The notes beneath the pieces are model-generated. The model was not told where the DNA came from and searched no databases. It saw nothing but the letters and a program-made list of their open reading frames with translations. 64,000 nt of DNA from Rhizophagus clarus (Eukaryota > Glomeromycota > Glomeromycetes > Glomerales > Glomeraceae), in NCBI GenBank assembly GCA_015698045.1, contig BLAL01000218.1:620001-684000 (forward strand). The letters run 5' to 3'. Positions 7,921 to 17,448 of this stretch are shown here, in pieces (within the stretch, counting starts at the first letter, position 1; every line of letters begins with the position of its first letter). Made by a program: the position numbers and the translations under genes.

Positions 7921-8988
7921 CTATGTAGATTCATCTTCTGGATAGCGCTCCCATTTGACTAAGTATTGGAGTTGACCCTTTCTAGTACGATGCTTAATAA
8001 TCCTTTCAGGTACATATCTTTCTGGCCGTCCTCTTATGACCGAATCAGGTGGGGGTTTTTCATTAGCTGGAATAACCTGTAGTTCTTTTCTAGTATATGC
8101 ACATCTAGATACTCCTAACCTGCCATGTGGTCCATCAAGTAAATATGTAGGCGGTTGTTCAGGAGAAAGGATAAGCTTCTTAATTATACGAACTTTTGGG
8201 TCCCATTTAATGTCGCCTATTCTGAACTTACCATGTAATTTTTTTCCAAGTACTGATATAGGTTCAAGAAGTTTGGTTCGAACTTGTGTCCCCTTTAATA
8301 GTAATTCTGTATTCTTGTCAATTTTAGGTGGACCTTCTGGGATTTTAGGTGGATCCCTTTGCCACTTTTCATCTACTAATCTTACTATATCGTGGAAGTC
8401 CTCAGACCATTCTACTGATGTTTCACCAGTTTTTAACTCCTGTGCTGTCATTCTTTTGAGAAGTGGTTCTTGTATAGCCTGAATTGCTCGTTCTGCAAAT
8501 GATTGCTGTTTGTGACATCCAGGTTCGCCAAATCTTATCATAACTCCAATGCTATTAAGGAAAAAATCACGTATTTGCGAGTTAGTAAATTCTGAACCAG
8601 AATCAGTTTCTAGTTTATGAGTAGGAGGTTCAATACGACCACGTCCATATATTTTAATAATTGCTTTTAATACGCTATTAGCTGTCTTATTTTTGATAGG
8701 CTCGGCATCTACTCGTCTTCTGGATATTTCTACTACTACGAGAAAATAATGGTATCCTTTGGGATCTATAGGCATTTCTCCTAAATCAGACTGCTGAGTA
8801 GCACTTTCTTTCCAGACGATTACTTTTGGACGCTCAGATCTTTTCTCCTTTAGAGGCTTTTGATAGAGGTTATAATGCTCTTGATCTTTAAGATGATGTG
8901 CTGGTACCCCTGATAGGTTATAAAATTTGTAATACCTCTCTAAAGGGGTCATATCGCTCAAAATTAAAGTTTTACTTCTAGAATTCAA
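7921..8988 (-). CDS. Retroviral-type integrase with chromodomain
   Basis: The rve core shows D in QQSDLGEMPIDPKGYHYFLV, D in LETDSGSEFTNSQIRDFF and E in HKQQSFAERAIQAIQ, the D,D-35-E triad in proper spacing. After a linker rich in Pro and Lys comes a chromodomain-like end (YVPERIIKHRTRKGQLQYLV, then KWERYP). In Polintons this enzyme inserts the element; the chromodomain is known to steer related integrases to marked chromatin. The start faces the zinc-ribbon gene, leaving a gap of only about 10 bases. The element as a whole looks broken. Confidence 0.85.
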   Translation of the reverse strand: MNSRSKTLILSDMTPLERYYKFYNLSGVPAHHLKDQEHYNLYQKPLKEKRSERPKVIVWKESATQQSDLGEMPIDPKGYHYFLVVVEISRRRVDAEPIKNKTANSVLKAIIKIYGRGRIEPPTHKLETDSGSEFTNSQIRDFFLNSIGVMIRFGEPGCHKQQSFAERAIQAIQEPLLKRMTAQELKTGETSVEWSEDFHDIVRLVDEKWQRDPPKIPEGPPKIDKNTELLLKGTQVRTKLLEPISVLGKKLHGKFRIGDIKWDPKVRIIKKLILSPEQPPTYLLDGPHGRLGVSRCAYTRKELQVIPANEKPPPDSVIRGRPERYVPERIIKHRTRKGQLQYLVKWERYPEDEST

Positions 8989-8998
8989 ATTTGTGGAT

Positions 8999-9313
8999 AT
9001 GACAGAGATACATTGTACAAAGTGTAAAAAGAAGACAGAAACGTCTTCAGAAGTTCAGGATATGACTGATAAAGGTCGATATCGAATTCATGGTGATTGT
9101 ATTATCTGTGGGACGCACAAGAATACCCTTACTGGTGAGAATTGGGAGGTTAAAACACATAGTAAAAGAGAAATTCTGGATGCTAAGAAAAAGAAAAAGA
9201 AGACGGCTACAAACAAAAAGGCTAAGAAACTTGGTCTTAAGATTTTGGATGCCGATGATAAAGTTCAGGCTTATATTAAGAAGTATTTAAAAGAAGCGAC
9301 AAAAGAGGATTAA
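8999..9313 (+). CDS. Small zinc-ribbon/basic protein, DUF5679-like
   Basis: IHCTKCKKKTET and GDCIICGTHKN give a CxxC...CxxC zinc ribbon of the type found in small proteins of Polintons and large DNA viruses (CVKCRKKTE...GTCxxCGTK pattern). A long Lys-rich stretch follows (about residues 58-80), then a helix ending KKYLKEATKED. I chose ATG 8999 over the upstream GTG. The gene is divergent from the integrase with almost no space between them. DNA or RNA binding is likely from charge alone. Confidence 0.65.
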   Translation: MTEIHCTKCKKKTETSSEVQDMTDKGRYRIHGDCIICGTHKNTLTGENWEVKTHSKREILDAKKKKKKTATNKKAKKLGLKILDADDKVQAYIKKYLKEATKED

Positions 9314-9352
9314 TTGAAAATATAACACTATTTATTAGTGATAAATATAACA

Positions 9353-9619
9353 ATGGGAAGACCAACAACTCCTCCAAGTACTTCGAGATTAGAAAGTGAC
9401 GAAAAAGAAGAGATACCAGCTCCTACACAGGGTGATGGCACTGTAAGTGAATATTTTGAGTTGATAAAAATGTTTGCTATAGCCCGGAATGAGGATTTAG
9501 ATGATGTAGACATTAAAGTAGCATTTATTCTTGGATTAAAACTAGATTATGCAAAGCGTGCTAAAGAGTTTGGATTTGAAAAACCATTAAAAGAGATAGT
9601 TGAACATTTAGTTGGGTGA
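9353..9619 (+). CDS. Small second gag-like protein, 88 aa
   Basis: After a Pro/Ser-rich start (MGRPTTPPSTS) and an acidic patch, the sequence VSEYFELIKMFAIARNEDLD and VAFILGLKLDYAKRAKEFGF, then PLKEIVEHLVG, resembles the C-terminal capsid helices of Ty3/gypsy Gag (the FLRGL...PLDEIV pattern). It is much shorter than the gag-like gene at 4863. It may be a separate capsid-related part or a Gag fragment. It is the last gene recognisable in the element. Confidence 0.45.
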   Translation: MGRPTTPPSTSRLESDEKEEIPAPTQGDGTVSEYFELIKMFAIARNEDLDDVDIKVAFILGLKLDYAKRAKEFGFEKPLKEIVEHLVG

Positions 9620-9769
9620 TCGATAATAGCTGTTTTTTTTTCAGGTACGGTATTCTATGGATAGGTCCTGTAATATTGCCATTTCTTAGGCATAGCCCAA
9701 TATCGATGACTAATATGAGGATGGTATGCCCAGTAAAAAATTGAAAATCCGGAATTTGTCCAGAAAATA

Positions 9770-10325
9770 TTATTGTACAAATACTGTACAAATTCTGTAC
9801 AAATTCTGTACAATTAGTGACAGAAAATGTACCGAATTATGAAATATTCCGTACTTGTACAAATTCCGGATAATGCTAATTGTACAGATTATAACCACAT
9901 TATAACCAGGTTTTATACAGAATATATACATATTTTGTACAAATTTTGTACAGGTTTTATACAGAATATATACAAATTTTGTACAGGTTTTATACAGAAT
10001 ATATATAAATTTTGTACGGGTTTACATAAATATATATGAATTTTGTACAGGTTTTATACAGAATATATACAAATTTTGTACAGGTTTTATACAGAATATA
10101 TACAAATTTTGTACAGGTTTACATAAATATATACGAATTTTGTACAGGTTTTATACAGAATATATACAAATTTTGTACGGGTTTTATACAGAATATATAC
10201 AAATTTTGTACGGGTTTTATACAGAATATATACAAATTTTGTACAGGTTTACATAAATATATATGAATTTTGTACAGGTTTTATACAAATTTTATACGGG
10301 TTTTATACAGAATATATACAAATTT
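9770..10325. repeat. 33-bp satellite with TTTTGTACAGG core
   Basis: From about 9905 a 33-base unit (TTTTGTACAGGTTTTATACA plus GAATATATACAAA) is repeated about 12 times, some units shortened to the TTTACATAAATATATA form. Before it, 9775-9815 has shorter TTCTGTACAAA repeats. Two open frames across it only reflect the 33-base (11-codon) period. The same TGTACAAATT motif builds the second satellite near 15 kb. Confidence 0.9.
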
Positions 10326-12120
10326 TATTCAAATTACAATTGTAATATTAACCAAAATTATAATTCAAATTTAATGTAATGCTAACCAAAATTATAATTC
10401 ATTTTATTATAATTTGTAAATTTTATTATATACAATAAATATGAATACAAAACTTATAACAGAAAAAGTAAATGTAATAAAGGATTTATTACCCAATAAT
10501 TTATCTTGCATTTAAAAATATAAGAACATGAAGATGTTAGAATATTAATTCATGCTGAGTTTAAGGCATAGAATAAAAAAAAGATAAAGGTTAATATGCT
10601 AAAGAGATATAATGTAAGAAGTAAAAAAAAGTTAGTATATTAATTAAATATAGTTAGTATATTAGTGATGCAAAAAAATAAAAGTAAAGTAAAAAAAGCA
10701 GTTAGAAAAGTTAGTATATTAAATAGATGTAGTTAGTATATTAGTAACACGTAAAAAAAAATAATACATGAAAAAGTAACATGTAAACAAAGTAAAGAGT
10801 AAATAATAAAAAAGAAACTAACATAAAAAAGTAAAAAAGCAGTTAGTAATAAGAAAAGAAATATAGTAATATATAAATAAATAATAGTAAAAAGATAAAT
10901 AAAAACAATTACAAGAAAAAATATAGTTAAAAATATTAAAAATAAAGTAAATAGAAAATTAGTACAAATAAAAAAAAATATTATTTTAAAATACCTGTAA
11001 ATCTGTAATATTATGTATTTTGAGATAAAAATGTAAAAAAGAGAGAGAGTTCAGTTAACAAGAAAAGGTCGTACAATATTTTTCAAAAGTATTGTTTATT
11101 TATAATTCGTGTTTAGCTATTTTTAGCATAATGATGTAACCTGATTACAAATTTAATAAAGTAAATGATCGGCAAATCAAATGGCCTATGTGATACCATA
11201 TACTGATAATAAATAAATTAATCTGGCCAAAATTATAATAATGCGGGCCATAATGTTATTTATCACTTGTGTATATTTCACACCCTTATACGTTTTTGCA
11301 ATAGTATACATGTTTTTGTCTTACCAATTTACTGTCAGATGCTATATTCTTATACAATGTATATATTACACAATATAGGTATTTGTTATTATAATAGACG
11401 ATAAACACATTGTATGCAAATACAATTGTATGCAAAAATTATAATTTTTTATTAAAATCGATATCCCTTTCAAAAAACACTTTTAAGTAATTAAAAAAAG
11501 GATTACATTATAACCAAAACAACACCACCATTAATTACATTTAATTATTATTTAATACCGACTACGGTGTTCAATTAAGATCCAATTAAGATCCAATTAA
11601 GATGTAACCGATTAGTATTATATATTAATTTATCAATTGCAAATTAGGTTACTTCTGTACTAGTATGTTATGAATTACCACAGACTGTAATTATCATACA
11701 TGAAGGTGCAAACCGATTAGAGCATATCAATTTATCAATTACAAATTAGGCACTTCTGTACTGGCCATTGGGAAAAATTTTGGTCCACAGATCTGCGCAG
11801 TTCTGCAAAGTACATTTCTGCACTAATCTGAGGACATGCCGATGCGCGTCACAGAAAAATTTCGCATAATGTTAACTAATATCAATTAATTTATTTCATT
11901 AAAAAAAAAATATTTACAAATTTAAAAGTGCATTTACTAATCTACACTATTTTACTAAATGCACTAAACTAAAGTTCCCTTCCTTTCTTTCTTTCTTTAC
12001 TTTTATACTGCAAAATCATGTTGTTAATGGTTTGGACATTGTTTCAGTTGGTTCGATTCCAACAAACAACTTTTAACTTCTTCGATCCAATAAAACAACA
12101 AAATGCGAAAATACTATCCC
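10326..12120. other. AT-rich, no gene seen; one short direct duplication
   Basis: This stretch is dominated by A-rich sequence with GTTAGTATATTA repeats near 10,630-10,745. AACCGATTAG, then TCAATTTATCAATT and ACTTCTGTACT, occur twice, at about 11,607-11,662 and 11,708-11,762, a roughly 50-base direct duplication. Beyond that I see no coding, RNA or transposon signal. Confidence 0.6.
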
Positions 12121-12129
12121 TCCTTACTT

Positions 12130-14400
12130 CAAAATTATATTTCAGGAAGCTTCCAGAAATCCGTGAACCTATAAAATAAAAAATGAACATTAATTAAAAT
12201 TTCATTTTTTAAAAAAAAAACAAAAATAAAAAACTTATAATTTTCGAAATAAATACCGTATCTGAAAGCCGCAAATCTACAAAAAAAAAAAGAATCAAAA
12301 CGTTAATTAACGTTTCGTTAATAAAAATGAGAAAATTTTTTTTTATTTTCGGAATACCTGGTCTACCTCAAAATGGGGTTCCATCTAAAAACTGAAAACG
12401 AACATTAATTAACATTCGTTGAAACAAAAATAAAATAAAAAAAAGTCATTTTGAAGCTTTATACCTTTGAAATACCCTGGTCCGCTTCGAATTGGAAGAT
12501 CCAGACCTAAAAAAAAGAATACAAAACGCATGTTAATAATGTTTGTTAAAAAAATATAAAATTTTTCCTAAGTTATTATATTACCTTTATGGTCTGCTGC
12601 GAAAGAGAGTCCAGACCTAAAAAAAATAAAAAAAACGAACATTAGTAACGTTCGTTAAATTTAAATAAAAAGTTAAAATATTTCGAAGATATTATATTAC
12701 CTTTGAATATCATGGCCCGCTGCGAGAGGGAGTTCCGGACCTAAAAAAATAAAAAAACGAACATTAGTAACATTCGTTGAAATAAAAAAAAAACAATTTT
12801 TTCGAAGCTTTATACCTTCGAAATACCGGTCCGCTTCGAATTAGAGTTCCGGACCTAAAAAAAAATGAAACGAAACATTAGTAACATTTCGTAAAATAAA
12901 ATATAAAATAAAATTATTTCGAAGTTTTTTTTTACCTTCGAAATAACTCGGTCCACTTCTTTCAGACCTAAAAAAACGAACGCTAGTTTAACATTCGTTG
13001 AAACAAAAATAAATATTTTTTTTACCTTCGGTCTGCTTCGAGTTCCAGACTTAAAAAAAAAATGTAAAATAAAATGAAACGTTAATTGGTTTTGTTTTGT
13101 AAAATATAAAAAAATAAAATTTCGAAGATATTATTATACCTTCGAAATACCGGTCCGCTTCTAAAGAGTTCCAGACCTAAAAATACAAAAAAAACGAACA
13201 TTAGTAATGTTCGTTTTAAATAAAACAAAAAAAAAATAAATTTCGAAGATATTATACCTTCGAAATACCGGTCCGCCTCTAAAGAGTTCTGGACCTAAAA
13301 AAAGAAAGAAAACGAACGTTAGTTAACATTCGTTGAAATTAAAGTAAAAAAAATTTTTTTTTTTACTTAATGGTCCTCCTCGAAATGGAATTCCGGACCT
13401 AAAAAAAAGAAGAAAAATGAAACGTTACTAATGTTTCGCTAAAATACAAAAAAAAATGATTTTTTTTTTACTTAGTGGTCCGCCTCGAAATAGAGTTCCG
13501 GACCTAAAAAAAAAGAAAAAGAAATCGAACGTTAGTTAACGTTCGCTAAGTAAAAATAAAACAACCAAATATTTTTTTTTCAAAGTTACCTTTGAAATGA
13601 AGTCCAAGGCCGCATGTTCGGTGTTCTGGACTACAAAAGTAATAAACAAAATTAAAAAAAAATCGAACGTTAATATTAACGTTCGTTAAATTAGATTGAT
13701 AAAAAAAAATCTGGAGCTGTACTTCGACTTCCGGAACTAAAAAAAATTAAAATCGAACGTTAATGTTAACGTTCGTTAAATTAAAATAAAAAAAAGTCCG
13801 GAGCTGTACTTTGGCTTTCGGACCTAAAAAAATTGAAATCGAACGTTAATATTAACGTTCGTTAAATTAAATAAAAAAAAAAGTCCGGAGCTGTACCTCA
13901 GCTTCTGGACTTAAAAAAGAAAGCAAAATCGAACGCTAATATTAACGTTCATTAAATTAAAATAAAAAAAAAAGTCCAGAGCTGTACCTCGGCTTCTGGA
14001 CCTAAAAAAATTAAAATTGAACGTTTGTTAAATAATCATTTTTTTTCGAAGGTAACCTTAGAAATAGTCCAGAACTCGTACCTTTAGTGTTCTGGACTTA
14101 GAAAGATAAAAACGAACATTAATAAAGTTCGTTAAATAATTAATGAAAAAATATTTTTCGAAGTTTGCCTTCGAAATTGGTGGAATTGTAAAGCCTTCAG
14201 CTCTTTGGACTTACAAAATATAAAACGAGCGTTAGCTAATGCTCGTTAAAGTAAACTAATAAAAAAAAAAAATTTTTTTCGAAGGTTAACTTTGAAATTG
14301 AGTCCAGAACCCATACCTTCGGTGTTCTGAACCTACAAAAAAAAGGAAAAATGAGTGTTAGTTAATGCTCGTTAAATAATAATATTAAAAAATACTTTTA
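12130..14400. repeat. Tandem array of about 21 diverged units with three stem-loops each
   Basis: Units of 83-127 bases repeat from about 12,130 to 14,350. Each full unit on the plus strand has, in order, an A-rich spacer and three inverted repeats: (i) AACGAA...TTCGTT, (ii) TTTCGAAG...CTTCGAAA, (iii) GGTCCG...CGGACC. The arms differ between units but change together: ACGAAA/TTTCGT, ACGAGC/GCTCGT and GAAAC/GTTTC for (i); GGTCTG/CAGACC and AGTCCAGAAC/GTTCTGGACT for (iii). Units at 13,690-14,010 are shorter and form a subfamily. On the minus strand each block (iii) is preceded by a T-run and AG and usually followed by GTA. No conserved reading frame was found. Confidence 0.85.
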
Positions 14401-14860
14401 ATATCCAAAAGAATCTGCAAAAATAGGTAGGAGAAAAGTTTTACAAAAAAAAACTTTTTTAATCTGATGTTCCTGCAAAGTTTCGAAGCTTAAAAAAAAT
14501 TTCAATTTTTTTTTAATACTTTAACAGATTATTTCTTTAAATTAAAGAAGTTGAAAAAAATCATTTCTTTAAAAAGTATTAAAAAAGATTATTTTTTAAA
14601 GCACTGTGAAAAAAAATTTAAGTGTTTAGACAAATAGGAAGTGCAAAGTTTGTTGAAATAAAAAAAAAAAGTTTGTATAAATAAAAGAGAAAAATGGGAG
14701 ATCTCAAGATTTTTGTACGAAATGTTTTAAAATCTGCAATTTTAGAGATTATCAGAATTTTTATAAAAAAATCTTCAAAAAATAAAAATGCAGATTGTCG
14801 CAGATCTGAACTGATATAATATTCCCAATGAATTCTATACAAAATTATATATTATATACA
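14401..14860. other. AT-rich spacer, no gene seen
   Basis: This stretch has long A and T runs between the stem-loop array and the second satellite. A 74-codon minus-strand frame at 14,618-14,842 is Phe/Ile/Leu-rich as expected from composition and is not supported. Confidence 0.5.
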
Positions 14861-15260
14861 TTTGGATAAATTCTGTACAAATTCTGTACAAAAATTATAT
14901 ATTATATACATTCAGATAAATTCTGTACAAATTCTGTACAAAATTATATATTATATACATTCGGATAAATTCTGCACAAATTCTGTACAAAATTATATAT
15001 TATATACATTCGGATAAATTCTGTACAAATTCTGTACAAAATTATATATTATATAAATTAAAATTCGGATAATTTCTGTACAAATTCTGTATAACAAATT
15101 CTGTACAAAATTAAATTCTGTACAAATTCAGACGAATTCCGTACAATTCTCTTAATAAATATATATAAAAGGTCATCATAAAGTATACACCACTACAAAT
15201 TCCGTACATATTCTGTACAAAGTTGTACAAAACCTGTACAAAAAATGTACAATTACTTTT
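14860..15260. repeat. 49-50 bp satellite with TTCTGTACAAA core
   Basis: The unit consists of two TTCTGTACAAA motifs, then ATTATATATTATATACATTC and GGATAA. About four full units lie between 14,870 and 15,070, followed by decayed TTCTGTACAAA copies to 15,250. It shares its core with the satellite at 9.8-10.3 kb. Confidence 0.9.
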
Positions 15261-15354
15261 TATAGGGATGGGGGGTATATATAGGGGATCATACTAGGTA
15301 TTGGGGTATTTTTCACATATTGTATTGGGCTTGGTGAGGCGTTTGGATCTGTTC

Positions 15355-15568
15355 TTATGGATGGAACAGATTGGAACAAATGGAACAGATCAGGTACCCG
15401 AATTTTAAAAGTTTTTTCTGGGAAAGGTGATCTGATTTTTTTTTTATTTTATCTATTCCATCTGTTCCATCTGTTCCATATCCTTATTTCTTCTTTATTC
15501 TTTGTTTTTACTTTGTTCTTAGTATATTTGTATAGAACAGATGTATGGAACAGATCGGAACAGATGGG
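15355..15568. repeat. GGAACAGAT repeat with inverted copies
   Basis: Three GGAACA motifs at 15,360-15,390 and three at 15,535-15,565 are plus-oriented, and TTCCATCTGTTCCATCTG at 15,466-15,483 is their complement. The block can fold on itself. It abuts the 3' end of the LINE. Confidence 0.7.
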
Positions 15569-15699
15569 GGTATGGTATTTATCCATGGTATTGTTAGAGA
15601 CGCGCCGTAAGGCGCTGGAGCCTAACTAGAAGGGGATCTGGTAGGGTTTCCCCACAGAGGGGGGATGTATAGGGGCTTTAGCCTCCGCTGGGCTTCACC

Positions 15700-15965
15700 C
15701 GGCACTGACGACACATAAGCGAAAGTATCCATGATACATTGGAATCAGTGTAAATTATAACTTTGGCCTGTTGTGAGCATACTGCCAGTACACTTGCTAG
15801 GGCTAACACTTCAGCTTTGGTCGATAAGGGAAATTTCTTTGCTTTGCTAAAAAATTATAACATTGAGATTGGAATAGACAGGTGGTTTGTAATTACTCAA
15901 CCTATACCCATAATCAAGCTTGAACTATAGTCTGTAATACAAGACCCATCAGTATAAAAAGAGAT
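15700..15965 (-). pseudogene. LINE ORF2 RNase H domain
   Basis: The minus strand gives FYTDGSCITDYSSSLIMGIG, then STKAEVLALASVLAVCSQQA, then VIIYTDSNVSWI: the Asp, Glu and second Asp of RNase HI in the right order. In RNase H-bearing LINEs this domain removes RNA from the RNA/DNA hybrid. An in-frame stop lies after MGIG and another between the first two motifs. The 3' untranslated part follows at once. Confidence 0.75.
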
Positions 15966-17448
15966 GTTAGTACTATTAGAAAGATGGTGAACTATTCTAT
16001 TTAAACGTATAATTGAATTATTATCTAAAAAAAATAAATCTAAAAATTTACAAGAATGATTAACTATATTAGAAAGAAAAGAAGAAATTAATGAATTATT
16101 ATTGAAATTGTTTTTGGTAAAATTTAAGAATAGTCTGTGAACGCTTGTGTATGTAAAGTAGATAGTGGTAGTGTTAAAAAATAATATTTTTTGTTTAAAA
16201 CAGAAGTTGAAGGAATTTTAGTATAGAATCCTGGATTTGATGGTGAAGTGGTAACTTTGATTTTTAAAACGTTAGATAAAAGTTTGAATATCACACAAAT
16301 ATATGAGAAAGATCTCACAAAATGTAGGTAGTGAAGCTTGCATTCTTGACACTTTGTGAGCACATTTAGAACTTTACGTGGTGTGATATTTTCTTGCAGT
16401 ATCAGGATAATAGGTAACCAATATTAAATGTAGGTTGTTGGGCGTTCACAGTTAGAGTAATTTTTTTCTATGATTTGACCGATTATAATGTTTTGGGTTA
16501 TTTGATCCCAAAAAGAGACCCATTCGTTGCCCCCTTAACTATGGTGTTGCCATTATAGGGATTTATTTTTAGTCATTTGGCATTCGTAATTGTTGGGTGA
16601 ATAATATTTAACAGATTGGAAAGACGTAAAGTATGTGGATTGATGATTATTATGTCCAGTAAGTATTAGTACCATCCTGGGATACATCCTGCCTTCAAAG
16701 GAAGGCTTTGTTTAATTTCGTTCCAAGTTTTCAAAAATACTCCATCTGGTTGGGTTATTTGATCTAAAAATAAAATTTGTTTCTTTTGTAGACTGTTAAT
16801 ATAAGTAAAAAATTTTGGTGTGTTAATTAAAAATTCTACTATTGGTGTAGTGCTACCTTTAATGTGAAAAGACCAAGTGGTATTAAAATCTATGTTGAAA
16901 TGCTGTAATAAGAAAATTGTGGATTCAAAAGTGTTGAACGACAGATGAGGTTTTTTAAGAGATTGAATTAATTTAAAGGGTGACGAAGGGTGCCAAAATT
17001 TGAGTTATGAGATCATAGTTAAAATTTGGAAACAATTTTCAGTTAGGGAACTATTAGCTTGAGTCAAGAGGTATGATGCTTTGGCTTTTGCCATGTGATC
17101 TACTATATTTTTGAGGGATGAGAAAAGTGGAGAGTAAACTATTTTGTTTAAGGTTGATCTTGCTAATGTTGTGATGTGTTTGTATAATGATCTGAGTTTT
17201 GTGTTGATGAATGAAGTTAGTGATGATGGCAGAGAAATGTTTTGTGTTAGGTATTCTAATCGTGGGTATAGGACTGCTTCAATTACATATGTTACTATGT
17301 CGTTGGATAATTTTTTGGTTTTAATAAATAGACAAATTGCGAAACTATTTTTTAAATTTTGTTAAACATTTGTTTGTGATTATTAAATGCGTTAAAATAG
17401 GCTCCTAATATTCTGATAGTATCAATATTTTAACTATTGTAATATCTA
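15966..17448 (-). pseudogene. LINE ORF2 thumb/connection region, decayed
   Basis: Minus-strand readings such as SYLLTQANSSLTEN, FWHPSSPFKLIQSLKKPHLS and WNEIKQSLPLKAGCIPGW show that coding sequence continues between reverse transcriptase and RNase H, with several stops. No catalytic motif is expected here. The plus-strand frame at 17,144 is a shadow. Confidence 0.6.

Larger units (their letters stand above)
790..9660. mobile_element. Polinton/Maverick-type virus-like element (fossil)
   Basis: The parts seen in order are: PolB tail (+), unknown ORF (+), NPxTGR adaptor-like ORF (+), CPVCG ORF (+), A32-type ATPase (-), coiled-coil ORF (+), gag-like ORF (+), retropepsin-like ORF (+), acidic ORF (-), chromodomain integrase (-), zinc-ribbon ORF (+) and a small gag-like ORF (+). 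A protein-primed polymerase, packaging ATPase and retroviral-type integrase together are the hallmark of Polintons. No double-jelly-roll capsid or adenain protease was recognised. Terminal inverted repeats and target duplications were not found, so the limits are approximate. It looks broken, with at least two or three breaks. Many frames are still long and clean, so the copy is probably young in evolutionary terms. Confidence 0.85.

Noticed and set aside
4863-8988. Ordinary LTR retrotransposon (gag, protease, integrase)
   Set aside because: There is no reverse transcriptase, the integrase is on the opposite strand, and an A32-type ATPase and PolB tail flank it. No long terminal repeats were seen.
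9827-10266. Two open frames of 70-76 codons on the plus strand
   Set aside because: They are readings of the 33-base satellite (multiple of three) and have no independent coding sign.
9905-10325. Possible CRISPR array
   Set aside because: The repeats are directly adjacent, with no unique spacers of fixed length, and the genome is fungal.
12010-12070. tRNA-like T-arm (GTTGG TTCGATT CCAAC) with a GTTGTT/AACAAC-like acceptor
   Set aside because: The region between acceptor and T-arm is only about 20 bases, with no room for D and anticodon arms. It is at best a tRNA relic or chance.
15357-15629. 90-codon plus-strand frame
   Set aside because: It runs across the GGAACAGAT inverted repeat and the LINE 3' end, and its hydrophobic middle comes from T-rich sequence.
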